Shown here piece after piece: positions 35,944 to 48,659 of a stretch of 64,000 bases of DNA. This stretch comes from Syngnathus acus (taxonomy: Eukaryota; Chordata; Actinopteri; Syngnathiformes; Syngnathidae): NCBI RefSeq assembly GCF_901709675.1, contig NC_051088.1, positions 9,884,193-9,948,192 of the forward strand, read 5' to 3'. A program made the position numbers and the translations under genes. A model generated the notes under the pieces. The model made no database searches and was not told the DNA's origin. It worked only from the letters and a program-made list of their open reading frames with translations. Position 1 is the first letter of the stretch. Every line of letters begins with the position of its first letter.

Positions 35944-36180
35944 GCTACTCTTAGGACTTGGTGGTCGATCCACTAAGTTAAACTCAGCTGACGGTTGCCA
36001 TAGTAACAGGATATCATCCTGCTCAGTTGTATAACGTAAATGCAATTGTATGACGATCGGGGTCTCCTCGACTGCTTCTTTTTAAACTTCTTCTTCCAGG
36101 AGGCTGCAGACCACAACGCCAGATGATTTCTTCACAGAAAGCTGTCGCTTTGAGGATGACTACAGCGCCAACAACAGGTT
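35944..36180 (-). other. plekhg4: 5' UTR part of the first coding exon of the PLEKHG4-like gene
   Basis: On the minus strand a strong polypyrimidine tract ending 'tctcttctccatctag' puts an acceptor at 36,181/36,180. The main reading frame is closed by a TAA near 36,080 and has no earlier ATG than 35,943, so the first ~237 bases of the exon are taken as leader. Confidence 0.6.
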
Positions 36181-38429
36181 CTAGATGGAGAAGAGATAGA
36201 AGAAAAAAAATGAACATTTGATCGGCCTGAAAATATTTATAGCCTGCCAAAATATGCAGTGGGGCACACTGCATTGTGAACTTTTTTTTTCAGGAAGTAA
36301 ATTTTGTTTGTCTACTTCAATGTTATATAATTTAATTTTCTTATTTTAAAAAAAGACAAATCTATTTTCTGCATTATGTCATATAGTGTCTTGCACGTTT
36401 TACAATATGGTCAATTTTAAGGCTATTAAAAATACAATGTTGAAGCGTGTTTAGGTTTTTGAAGGCTGGTCATTGTTTCCAAGAGTCGAGTCAACATGGA
36501 TACACTCATGAAAAGTGTGGCTGGTGGCAGTGATAACTGGATAGCAGAATCAATCAGTAAAACCAGATTGACATGACAAAAAAAACAATGAATTACAACT
36601 TGTAAAGTTCCATAAAAAATGAGCATGAGTGCCCGGGGCCAGTCACATTCCTCGCGCAGGTCTGTCACCTGTTGAGCTTGGCAAGCTCCAACATTTGGTG
36701 CTCGCTGTCAAAAATGTAGACAGAAAATTCCAGAAACAGGGTCACTGCTCTCCAGGCTGCCATAAGCCACTGCTTAGTGTCTCACCTTTCCTTTGACCCC
36801 TTAGACACATTTAGGCCCAACTTTATTTAGTGCACAAATGACCTCAGGGTTAATGGATATAAATGTAGTATGTCAAGGCTTGATGAGGAGGTGATGATGA
36901 CATGCAAGTGTTGACACATGGCGTGAATGTCATAGCCATTTGTTCTTCTTAGATTTGGCTTTCATGTTATTTCAGATAAAAGACTGGATAAAGCTTGTTA
37001 CCCTTGTAACTTTTAAGATTAAGGCCCCTATTAGAGCAAATCCAGTGTGATGGTGTGACATTTTGCCATGGAGAGGCAGGCTTGACCGAATTTTGTAATT
37101 TTGGAAAAAAAAAAGGAAAAAAAAGTTTCGGCTGACTGTTTTCTGAGATCGGGAAGGTAAAATCACTCTTAACACACTCCACATGAGGGCTACATGATAT
37201 ATCAAAAAACTATATCGCATGCAATACGCATATCGCAACCCTCCCAGAATTGTCCAAAACGGGAAACGGGATGAAGCAACCTTGCTTATCAACAATATTG
37301 TGCACTTGCAGCCCTCCCCTCATACCACAGAATAATCGGCCCGCACCATGTAATAAGCCGCCCAGTAGATTGTGTGTAACTTTGCTGTTTATTCTGCATC
37401 TGCCATTGCATGTTTATTTCTTGGCTCACCATCTCATTACCTTGCATTATCATCTGAGAATACTGTCCACAAACCGTATCAGCCTGTCTACAGAGCCCTG
37501 TGACTCAGTCCTGCCACGCCCCTCTGGGATAAAACATCATGGTCATCATGATGACAGGGAGTAGGATTGCACTTGGAGCAGAAATGACCAATGACAACAA
37601 CAATGGCTACAATGCAGTAGACTTTGTTTGGTTTTAACCACAGAACGAAAATATTATACGGGGCCAAATAAAGTCGGAAGAAACAAAAACTCTATTTACA
37701 ATAATGTATTTAAGACGAATATCAGACGATTAATTTGTTTTTGTTTTATTTTAAAAATCAGTTGCTGAGTCTCTGTCAATAGGCTAAACTAAAAAAAAAA
37801 AGGAAAAAAATAAAAAATGTGAATTTGCGAATCCATGGGTGCAAAAATGCATATGTATATTGCCAGTAAAGGGTAATAGTGACTCACTCTTTATAGCTCT
37901 GTGCCAAATGTTTGCGAAGCCTAAGTCTGTTGTATTTATTTTTTATTCAGCTTCTACAATTCAATATTCGTATCAACTTCTGGTTCAGCCCGAAAGCAGG
38001 CGACAGCTTTCCGATTCCTGCAAGTTCACATGGCTCAACAAGTATATAGAGTAGCTTGCTTGCAGCTAGCACTCACTCAGCCCCTGAAATGAATGACCAC
38101 ACTCGAATTACTGAAGATAAGATGACCGACCCACTGTGGGAAATGAGGATGGTTTAAATACCTGTGCCTGCTATCATTAAGAAACAAAAATAGTCTTTGC
38201 GCATTTGGAATTTTATGGCGGTCCCTGTCGACAACTGCAAAGCAATTATCCCTTGACACTTCCTACAAATGACTGGAATAACTGAAAATGAATCTGAAGA
38301 AGAACATTTCACATTTAGAATCATGTGTAAAGAACAGAACAGTTTTCCAAGAACAGAACATGTGTTGCTGTATTCTTGAACGCTAGGAAGTATGAAATTT
38401 GGTACTCCCATCTCAAATTTGGAGAATTC

Positions 38430-38860
38430 TACATGTAGATTGACTTTGCACACTTTGCAATGAAACGTCAAACGTCATGTTTGGAAGAAACCAGACACCA
38501 TTTGTCACCGGTTAGTGCCATGCCATGGTTAGCAAAGTATGCGTGGTGGTGGTGGTGAGATCACGTTGTGGGGATGGTTTTCAGTGCTAGGAACTGGGAG
38601 ACTAGTCAGGATTGGAGAATGCAGCAATGTACAGAGGGCTCATGGATGAAAACCTACTCCAGAGCGCTCTTTAACACAGACTGGGGCGATAGTTCATCTT
38701 TCAGCGGGACCAACCAATCAAAGCACACAGCCAGGATATTAAAGGAGTTAGCTCTGATAATGTTCTTGGCTTGGGAAAAAAAGGCTAACTTGACAAAGCA
38801 ACCATTAAAAACAGGGTTGACTCAAAGATTGCTGCTTCCAAACTACAATTAATCATGTAA
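38430..38860 (+). pseudogene. decayed Tc1-like transposase fragment
   Basis: Conceptual plus-strand translation shows pieces typical of the Tc1 catalytic region: ENAAMYRG and LMDENLLQSAL, then HRLGR and FIFQRD, then KHTA, with intervening stop codons. The order matches Tc1 transposases (MNAAxYREILDENLLQSA...DNDPKHTA). Frame breaks make it non-functional. Confidence 0.75.
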
Positions 38861-41800
38861 AACCATATTTTCACCCCAGAGAACAAAAATAAAGTTATAT
38901 CTAATGAATGCAAAGTGGTGATCTTAGAGAGAAAATGTCCACAAGGGAATCCAAGCACGACATGTACATGATCACAATCAACTAAAGTTAAAGGGCCGCA
39001 GTTTCATAGAGATGCCAACGTGTGCTCAGTGTAAAGACTGGCGCTTCTTCAATTTTTTGCCGGTACAAATCCAGTTTACCGTGTTTCGGAAAATGGCAGC
39101 CCGAGCTACGTCTCGTTGGGCGTATCAATTATCAAACGAATCGACAACTATTTCAATCCTCAACTAATTCAGCTATTGTTAAACTTAAAATTGTCTAAAT
39201 CATCTAGTATCCGCTTCTCAATAGCAATTATTAATTGATTTCTGTAGTCCTTCGTGAAAGTCGACTGATTAGCTTCTGTGTTTAATGAAAATAAAACATT
39301 TGCAAACATCAGCTTTAACTTTGACCAAAACAATGACCGGAGCAGTAAGTGAATCTTTTTTGTCTCAAACGGTACACTTGAGCGATCCTTTTTCAATAAG
39401 AGCTCTCACAACACTAGGGAAAGCACCACAAGTGACAGAGGACCTCAACAATGTCAGAGGAAAATTCAATTGAGCAGTAAACAGATTAGAAGTGACAAGG
39501 AAGTTTTCAAATGTCAAGAACGTTAGTTCAAGGTCGAAAAACATAATGAATCTCTTGTCTGAATCGTAATCATTTTTCAACATTTTGGATATTTTTGTGT
39601 GCCCTGAGATTTTTGTGTGCCTTGGCTCAGTAAAGTTTGAAAAGCACTGCTCCGGACAGTTGTAATTACCTTTGACATGGCAAATGACACCACCAAATTT
39701 TGTGGTGAGCGTTTAGCACAACACGCACCGTCTCCACCGCAGTGCAATTGGAAGAGAAAGCCCTCTTGTATTTAAACCGGGACCAAAAAAGAATGGGTGA
39801 CTGAAAATAACAAATAACATAATTGTGAGTAAAATGTTAAGCATCCTCTGTGGTTGAGTGTTGAAAATGAGTCGACAAAATTCTATGTCCAATGTGATAT
39901 TTAAGTGGGAACTTAGTGCGGGCAAAGACTAATCATGATGCCTCATTCAAACAAAAGTATGGATCTTTATTCTTGGACTAGCCCTTGCGCCAATAAGCAT
40001 GCAGTCAGACTGCAGCAAAAATCACAAAGAACGTCTTTCTGAAGAGAGAAAAATGATGCTTTGTGTGACCTGGTCAGCACAGCACCGGTCAGTTAATTCC
40101 CAAACACTGAGGTCGCTCCCAAAGCGGGAATAGTCGGGATAGCCGAGGATGGCGGCAAGGACGGCGGGGTGTGGATAAATGCACACACTCACACGCAAGG
40201 TCCCGCCAAGTCAAAGCTACAGAAGTGCTGGGCGGGTATTTTAAAATTCACTTCCCGGCATAACATCATTCCAGTGAGGCAGTGGCAAACAAATCAGCCT
40301 TCTGTGTGAGTTGGTCACACCCTCCCTGCAGCCATAAGGTGGAAGGAACAACACGGAGGAAAAACACACAGTCAGGGAGCACCTTCACATTTTTAATGGT
40401 TGTACACTGACTGTATGGACAAAAATAGAGAGGTAGCTTTATTTACAACCAGTGCTTCAACTTCAAAGTTTCTGGAGTGAAGAGCCATCACTTGAATTAT
40501 TTTTGTGTTTTTTTGGGAGGTGGGGGTCAACCCGTGACAGCTAGTCACTATTTTGTCAGTATGTTGAAGCTCCTAATGCTCAGCAAGGTGAAGTCACCTT
40601 GAGACAAAAGACAGCGTGCGACACTCATGCATGTTGCAACACAAATGGCCGCTTGTCAAGACGTTATAAATAAAAGACTTGGCTGGGCTACATGGAGGAA
40701 GACAATGCTGTTGCACAAAATGACGGGCCTTTTCACGACTTTATCTACGTATGCCTCCTCTAAGACAAGATTCTCATTATGTGTGCATAGGCAGAAATGT
40801 TTGATTGATGTGTATGTGACTTATATTATCTGCATCGCATTGTTCAGGCAGATGTTTACATTATGTGATTGACAAACATATTGTGGTCATAAAATATGAA
40901 AAAATAACTTTACACAAAAATGTAAATCATTCATCATCAAATAATCTTTTTGGGGATTTATTTAATACCGTCTTCACACTGAGCTTCTCTATCCTTGACT
41001 TGGCATTTAACTGTGAAAAGATTTCCCCCATTTCACTCAACTACTATACTGTCAAAATGAAATGTGTCGAGTGTTGGCTAACAGCGTTACTGACATTACC
41101 ATCTGATAAATGGTGCATAAATATACAGTAAATGTCATCAGAGAGTTAGTAAAACCTGTATGAATAATAAAAAAACAAAATCAGCATTACCATGGAGGCC
41201 TGAGCAACATTGTTTGGTTTTGTTACGAAAATGAATAACCAACTTAAGTGTTGATGCATATCCTTGTCAATTCTGGAGAAAAAGTAGAATGCTCTTTGTG
41301 TGTATTATGTTTAACAATTCTACATTACATCAGTGGTTAATTTCCTTGCACGGTTGTGTCACAGTGTTAAAGAAGCAATCAGAACGATGCACCCGCGATG
41401 CAATGTTACCCCTACTTATTTGTCATTGCAGAATTTTTAAAATGAATAAAATATATCGTAAATGTAGTATATTTTACACTGGATGATTTCCCCCCCTGAG
41501 TTTACAGAAAACAATCAATTATTAAATAAAACTGTTGTACTATGAACAGGTTGATTGTAAAATTAAATTGCCCGTCTGGGACTGATAAATTATTTTGATG
41601 TGATTTTTTTTTAATAACATCATCAAGTATTTTTGGGAGTCAAAGTAAAGGATGAATCCCAGCAAAGAAGTGACACTTTCAAAACATGAAAGTTGAAGAT
41701 CATTCCAAGGTCTATGAAGACCTATGAGCTCACAAGATCGCAATTAACAGCAGTAAACTGTCACATTACCATCTTTTGGTCCTCCCGCTCTTCATAGCAG

Positions 41801-42029
41801 CTTTGCTCATTGAGGCACCCCGAACTATCCAAGCTTGAGCGCTACAACTTTCAGCAAACTGCCAAGTCCTCAGCTTCATGAAAAATGTCCCCTCTGGACA
41901 GAAAGGATAGATCCTTTATGCATCTGCCTCTCTTTCTGCAGAAGCGTGTCGAATGGCGGTTGCGCTGGACGGAAAGTGACAGCGTGACCACGACCAAACA
42001 TGATGAGAAGTGAGAGGGAGAAAGGGAGG

Positions 42030-42053
42030 AGAGAGAGAGAGAGAGAGAGAGAG
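42030..42053. repeat. (GA)n microsatellite
   Basis: An uninterrupted run of about 12 GA repeats inside a longer purine-rich tract (42,005-42,062). Confidence 0.9.
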
Positions 42054-42280
42054 GGGGCGGGAGAGCGCTTGTAGCCAATCCAAGTACGCACATATTTTTC
42101 TTTCTCACTGGTACACCACCCCCCCCCACACACACACTTTTATTGCATATTTGACCAGGCAAGCATGCTCACCAAAAAGCAGCGCATACAACGTAAATCA
42201 TTCGCGTTTAATTATAAAATGTAACAATAGAATTACAGTTTAAATTCTTTCACATTTGAACAGCCACTTGTTGCTGGGCA

Positions 42281-42320
<40 letters not shown>
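42281..42320. repeat. (TAA)n microsatellite
   Basis: About 13 uninterrupted taa trimers. Confidence 0.9.
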
Positions 42321-43557
42321 GTATGGTGAAGATTATTTTTTCTTATCTTCTTTGTCACAGACGATATTGTAGTTGCAATTTCCCTCAGAGGGCTATTACG
42401 ACTGGGAAACCATAAAATGTTATGTATGATTGACCCATTTTTTACACACAAAAAAACCTATAAGTTAAAAACTGCTTGCAATATCTCAACATTGTTATTG
42501 GCTACACGTAACATTTTGAATTTTTGGTACAGAGCTTAGCAAGAATCACACAGCTAGGTGACTTGCTTTCACGGGCCACATAAAATGATGTGCTAGGGCC
42601 AAAAATAAAGTCTTGAATAAGTGAAAGAAGGAAAAAAAAGTTTAAATAGGGTGGAACGTCATACCAAGTGCAGCTGTTGCGAGCTGACCGTCTGATCTTT
42701 GTTGGTTTGAACTGACCAGACGGAGACGAAAAAAAGATGCTGACTGGCACTAAAGTCCATTTGAAGAATTCTGTGAACAAGTGCTACCTCAACGTTTTAA
42801 AGGTCAATTGCTTTCACACCTATTATAGTTAGTTTTCGATCGTCTCAGTCTGCCTAACTCGTTTCAAGGTCAAATTGCTTTCTCACCACATTGTGGAGTT
42901 AGTGTGGTTACCAATTTCAGCCCGACTGGTTCGGTCTCTCCTTTGATTCTAGTGTTCACAAATTACAGTTCTGTTAAAACTGATGAGAGGTTGCTAGTAT
43001 GAAAGCTACATAAAATGTATTCTTAAGAGCCACGGGCTCATTCTGAAGAGTCAGTGAATAATATGTTTCCATCAGCAAGTCCAAATGCTTAACAACATAA
43101 TTCTTAAAAGATTCATTTTCTAAGACAACTTTGTTTGAGCTGCTCTAAGAACATCTTCCCAAAGCTTTTTCTCCAAGGCACTGTTTAAAAAGAAACACAG
43201 ACAAAGTATGATGGTAATGTTTTCTTCCTCCAAGTTAAATGCAAGCTAAAATGTTGTTCTGTTAATTGGATGCTGGGATTTATTAGCCCTAAAATGACAT
43301 TACTGCAAATGGATCTGATCATCTGGTAGCTATATATCTGTAGAGCTTTTGATAAACAGCAAAACAAACTATATGCAATGTGATGGAAAGAAAATAAAGG
43401 CAGAACTTTTACATGTTTTGTTATTTTTGTTGCTATGGCTTTTGTTGTTGTTCTCTTAGTGCTCTGGTGGCTCTGGTCCTCCTCCGGGCTCTGCTAATGC
43501 AATGACTCTTCTGTGTGACATGACAAATATGCAATGGTCTCAACGAAGAGTGACGTT

Positions 43558-43561
<4 letters not shown>

Positions 43562-43618
<57 letters not shown>
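43562..43618. repeat. (TG)n microsatellite
   Basis: About 28 uninterrupted TG dinucleotides, the longest such run in the window; a natural genotyping marker. Confidence 0.95.
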
Positions 43619-43620
<2 letters not shown>

Positions 43621-44026
43621 CTTGAAGCTGTTGAATCAAGCGGACGCACTCAAGGCCTTTTCGCCCTTGTCCCATTTCTCTACAGTCCAATCTTACATTG
43701 ACAAGTTAAGTTTGAGTATACTCTCTTCTTTGGCTTCATCTTTTATGGAATTAATTGATAAAATATGAACATGGCTTTTCAGCAAGCTCTAATGAGAGAA
43801 AAACGTAAGAAGACTCTGCATACACTTTACACTCAAGCAAAGAAGACTTGCAATATGTCAAAGATGTATGACCTCCTTGTCACCATGCACAAATTGTAGA
43901 TGCTGGAGTTTTCCTTCAATCATCAAAGAGATGGCAAACATTTCTTAAGCTTCTCATCTAAGTTTGAATGCACAGAAGATACTCTCCTGCCTCGACCAGT
44001 TAATCCTAATAGCTGCAGCAAAAGCA

Positions 44027-44058
<32 letters not shown>

Positions 44059-44076
44059 GTGCGTGTGTGCGTGCGA
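44027..44076. repeat. imperfect (TG)n microsatellite
   Basis: TG repeats interrupted by several gc steps; another TG-rich patch follows at about 44,214-44,258. Confidence 0.85.
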
Positions 44077-45904
44077 GATCATATTAGTCGTGGCCTGTCA
44101 TCTTTGTGTCTTCTTCATCTTCGCTCAGACTGTGTGACGATGAGATTACAACAAACCTGCCACTCTGTCCATAACATTGTGCGTGTTGTAATAACGCACT
44201 CTGTCAGAATATGGTGTGTGTGCGTGCGTGTGTTTGTGTATGTGTGTGTTTGTGTGCACTTTGTAACCTTAATGGAGCAGAGTGCTTCCAAACCGTGCAT
44301 CCCAGCAAATAATGGAACTGATGAACCCCAGGCCGGGCAGTCTATTTTTAGCTCCAAACATCCTCAGAACTTCAAGCTTGCATCTTCAAGCTCTGACTTA
44401 GCAGCTCACACCTCATTAGCATTCTGTACGACACTTAGCATAGCTGCAGATAAATTTCCAACAGTGAGCAAGCCTCGGGTCAACGCAAGGCTACGCGGGA
44501 AGTGCTTCTTGTTTACATCTTGAGGACTAAAGGTTCCTATTGGTCGTTAAAGGGGACGTAAACCCCAAAATTTACTTTGTAATAACTTGTTCTGTGCAGC
44601 CCAACTAGTGTTCTGATTAATGTTTTGTTTGTGGAATATGAATTAAACAGGCAAAATCCACCTGTTTTTATCCTTTCTGAAGATGAGTCATGATTGGTTG
44701 TGACCTGAGACCTGGCAACTGTGATGTCATTTTCAGTCCACACCAAGTGGCAAAATGATTCAAATTCAATGTCCCTTTTATTATCGCCCCATCTTTGACA
44801 ATACATCTTTTTTGGATGCTACATGATAACCGATTATGTCTTGCTTTTTTAAAACCTCAGTTTAGCATCCTGTGACAGATATTGAAAATGGAAAGGGGTC
44901 TTGAACAAATGTTCAATCAGTTATGATTTCAACACAACAAAAATCCCTCACATTGAGAAGAACAATGAACTGCACTTGAGCAAAAAACTTGGAGAGAAGC
45001 ATCACAGGACCCAATGCAATGACAAATCCTATATCATTGCATGGACACCACAAAACAAGCTCAAAATGGCTACTTAGTCATGCAAACTGCATAACTATGT
45101 ACCACAAAACAATAAAACAACAAAAAACCTAACCACACGGTCTAAAGCATAGAATGGTGGGAAAAAGACTGGATTTTCACAGCAGTCATCTTGACTTTAA
45201 AATACTTACAGTGCTGTCTTTTCATGTGTTTGTAGATATACTATAATCAAGTGGTCAGCAGACAATAAAAAAAGATTTTCCTTTCTAGTTCACAGTATGT
45301 GTCTGCTCGTTTTTCTTCCTCCACCACTACTGAGGCTGCATTCCAGCACCCCTCGAAAGCACACCATAATGTACGAGAAAAAGTTGAACGCAAAGCGTTC
45401 CATGACACGGAACAATCTCAGTCTTATTCAGCTTTCCAATGGAGTAAAAACAGTCTTTTAACAGTCTCATAGAAGTGCAAAAGGACGTTAATATCTAAAT
45501 GTAAAAACACGCTTAGTGTAAGCTTTAATGAGCAATGACGAAAGCCTGATGTAAAGAAGCATCACGCAACTCTTTTTTTTCTTTCTCAAATGTAAGATAA
45601 GGACAGTGAAATATCACTTCACATAACTTGTGGTATATGTTCATCTTCTTCATAGAAAAGACAGCAAATAGGACATTCGTATGTTGAGCTTAAAAACTGT
45701 TTAATATGACCATAAACCACTTGAATGTAGAATCATTTTTCTATTATCTGTATTTTTACTTTGCTGTTACTGTGAAACTAGTTGTTGATTACTTTGCTGA
45801 TAAATTGTTAATATACTGTAAGTACTGCAAAAAAATAAAACTTGACACAGAAAGCATAGCTAAGCAATCGTAGTATTTGGAAACTTTAGTCAAAATGGAT
45901 ACTG

Positions 45905-46140
45905 CACACCTCACGATTGAGGAATTTGCATGTTCTCCACCATGCTGATGTGTGTGTTTTTTTTTTATGTGGGTACTTTGGCCTCCTCACATATTTCAAA
46001 AATGTGTGTTAGTTTACTTAATGTGAGTTTCAAACGTTGTTTGTAATTGCCCTGTGACTGACTGGAAATCAGTCCAGGATAAACCACGCTTCTTCAAAGT
46101 CATTTGGGTATGGCTTCAGTACACCCGAGACCCTGGGGGG
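45905..46140 (+). mobile_element. decayed fish retroelement (SINE/LINE 3' end)
   Basis: Runs through the familiar order 'gcatgttctcc', 'tgtgggtactttggcctcct', 'cacatatttcaaaaatgtgt', 'gccctgtgactgactgg' and 'cagtccaggataaaccacgc', ending 'acacccgagaccct'. This is the 3' body found in many teleost retroelement copies. Strongly diverged. Confidence 0.65.
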
Positions 46141-46462
46141 AATCGGCTCTTTGCTGACTTTGATTGTAAGACAGAGAAATGGTCAAATTTGGCCCAATAC
46201 AAGTCTACCAAGCTTTAGGAGATGAAAGATGAGTGACACACTTGAACTGTAACGACAGCTCGGGGTTAAAGAGATTTGACGGATTGAGCTCGCACAAAGA
46301 GTAAAGAAGACCCGTCTGTTGTCTATTTTGGCCACCCAACTGATGCTGTGGAACCTTGTGACCCTGCTGGTCATAAATCATCATGAGATGCGTGGCTCTG
46401 TCAGGATCAACCAAGAAGCTGATGAGGTCTTTTAAAAAATGCATCACTCCTGTAGAGGAATT

Positions 46463-46463
<1 letters not shown>

Positions 46464-46506
<43 letters not shown>

Positions 46507-46562
46507 GACAGAACCAAAGCAAAAATGAAGCGGAATTTTTATATATATATATATATATCGGA

Positions 46563-46626
<64 letters not shown>

Positions 46627-46640
46627 CATATATATATGAA
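46464..46640. repeat. (TG)n and (AT)n compound microsatellites
   Basis: A (TG)n run at 46,464-46,501, then two (AT)n runs at about 46,541-46,557 and 46,567-46,618, each preceded by the same 'cggaatttttat' phrase, which suggests a small local duplication. The AT tract is self-complementary and can form a cruciform. Confidence 0.9.
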
Positions 46641-48084
46641 AAATAAAAATATATAAAATGGCTGCACAATGTACATATCGAAAGAATAACAGGAACGCAA
46701 AACTGACATATGCAATATGCGTTCCGCAAGGACATGCAGTGATTTTCTTATATGATAGTATGTTTTCATCTGAGATTGACCAGTCAGATGTAAATTTGCG
46801 CAACGCTTATCAAGGTAAATTACAACTAATTGGCAAAGAATACATTGAAACGGATTATTTTGCCGCATGCTAAAAATTATTTCATTAGATAGAAAAATTT
46901 CACTTCTTTAGGTACATGTTAAATACTGCAATAATATCCATTACGTGATATTCAACAACCATATCGCGTATATCACGTTTTTCCAATATTATATCATGAA
47001 AAGTACGTGCTTGCTTCCTCATCAATCAGTTTGTCAACACATTTATGGAAGCAGTTTCCGTGATAAATTAACATTTTTGACCATTGAACAGAAGAACAAA
47101 TTAACTATCTAAGCACATGGCCCTACTGGTCCATGTCTTGTGTAGCACACAAAAAAAACGGAATGCTGCCAAAACAGCACAGAGACAGGTGATGCGACTG
47201 GAACACAAATAGCAACAGCTTGCTCAAAGCCTTGATGTAAACTTTCAACAGGCCAGAGAAGAGCATCAAGACGCCAGCCAGTGAGCGCACCTGCACTGAG
47301 AGAATACAAACCAAACAACACTCTCAGCAGCTGGCCAAACAACACACACATAGGGGGAAAAAAAAAAAGAAACCCACCTCCACCCTCTTATTTATAACCT
47401 CACCATTGCGGCCGAGAAGACACAGACGGACAGTAGCAGCTGCTTCTACCAGTCAGTGAAATGTTCAGGTCACACGGGAGCAGCGAACACTCAAAGGCTT
47501 CAATTACATTATGCTTGTATGATAATAGGAAATTTGGGGCATGCATATTCATGCACACAAGTGAAACCCCCTCTATTTGTGGGGGATTGGAACAAAGCCC
47601 TGTCACCAAACGTGAAAATCTGTGAGTAATTGACACCCTACAAAGGGTTATGACAGATTGCCTAATATTGAATGATGTACATCCACCATCCACCCGTCCG
47701 TCCATCCATCCATGTCCAATTTTAAACATATACTGGATTTTACATTTAGAAAAAACAGAAAGATTTAAGATCTTCATATTACAGTAAAACAGAATGATTT
47801 AATCAAAGAAAACATCCAAGAAGGACAATACAGTAATCAAACACGTAATGTATTAATTCAATTACATTGTATTTAAAAAAGTCTGCCAATTACTGTATGC
47901 TTTGTAAATAACGGTTCACCTGTATATGACACAGACAGGGAAACAGCGCCATCTCGCGTTAAAATGACCCAATACTTCTGTGCACACAGTAACTTTGGCT
48001 AGGTAGGAAGTAATTCGTTGTCATTCGTTTAGAAACGCCTTAATTAATTAGAAGCTAATCGACTGAAATGAAGTAGAGTCGTAC

Positions 48085-48260
48085 CTGGTGTTTCTTGGAG
48101 TTGGTGGAGCTGGACAAACAGATGCATCTAGGAAGCAAGATTCGATCGTCTTTCTCGACGTTTATTTGGAAACGAGGGAAGTAGGTCCAAGGCCTTGCTG
48201 GTCTCCCCCGGCATGTGTAAACCAACAGTGACAAGAGCGCGCAAAAGGGCACGTGCACGG
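48085..48260 (-). promoter_or_regulatory. plekhg4: putative first (non-coding) exon and promoter of the PLEKHG4-like gene
   Basis: A GC-rich, CpG-containing segment (48,180-48,290) precedes a strong minus-strand donor at 48,085/48,084 (CACCAG|gtacga). The exon lies in the gap between the KIF5A 3' end (~48,660) and the PLEKHG4-like coding region, on the right strand. It holds a 28-codon upstream ORF (48,128-48,214) and a second ATG at 48,127. The link to the exon at 36,180 is inferred. Confidence 0.45.
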
Positions 48261-48659
48261 ACTAGATGACCCCGGGGCAATACCGGAAATAAAATGCCCA
48301 TGGATATTCTAAACTATTAAAGTGTTGGGCTTTCGGGTGATATTTCAGGATAAATCTAAAATGCAACCTTAGTTTGATCGTTTTTAAACATTAGAATGCT
48401 GTCCACATAAGTTTTTGTACAACATGCTGTTGTTCAGCTTGATCAGTTACTGATCAAAGTGTGGCCAAGTACCATGTGTTGGTTGTATGGTGTCATGATT
48501 TTAAAATTTGAATGCGTATTATTTTGTGGTCCAAAAATGAACTGTGCATTCATGTTGATGCTTCTCCAAAAGATGTTTACATCATCACTTCCTTTCTCAT
48601 GGGAACCACACAGAGCTGCTTATTAAGGAATTTCCTCTGTCTAGCAGGTCACTTGAGTC

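Larger units (their letters stand above)
36181..48084 (-). other. inferred first intron of the PLEKHG4-like gene (12 kb), no coding exon seen
   Basis: No splice-supported coding exon was recognised here. Contents: a Tc1-like transposase fossil (38,430-38,860), GA, TAA, TG and AT microsatellites (42-47 kb), and a decayed fish retroelement (45,905-46,140). The longest open frames (43,900-44,523 plus and 46,205-46,735 minus) are driven by TG and AT repeats. Small or non-coding exons cannot be excluded. Confidence 0.5.

Noticed and set aside
35944-36045. Start of PLEKHG4-like translation upstream of 35,943
   Set aside because: The frame stays open for ~45 codons but has no ATG before a TAA near 36,080; the first ATG in good context is at 35,943.
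43900-44523. 207-codon plus-strand open frame
   Set aside because: Its openness comes from TG repeats read as Val-Cys runs; the rest has no recognisable domain and no splice context.
46205-46735. 176-codon minus-strand open frame
   Set aside because: It is built from (AT)n read as Ile-Tyr and (CA)n read as Thr-His; simple repeat, not a gene.
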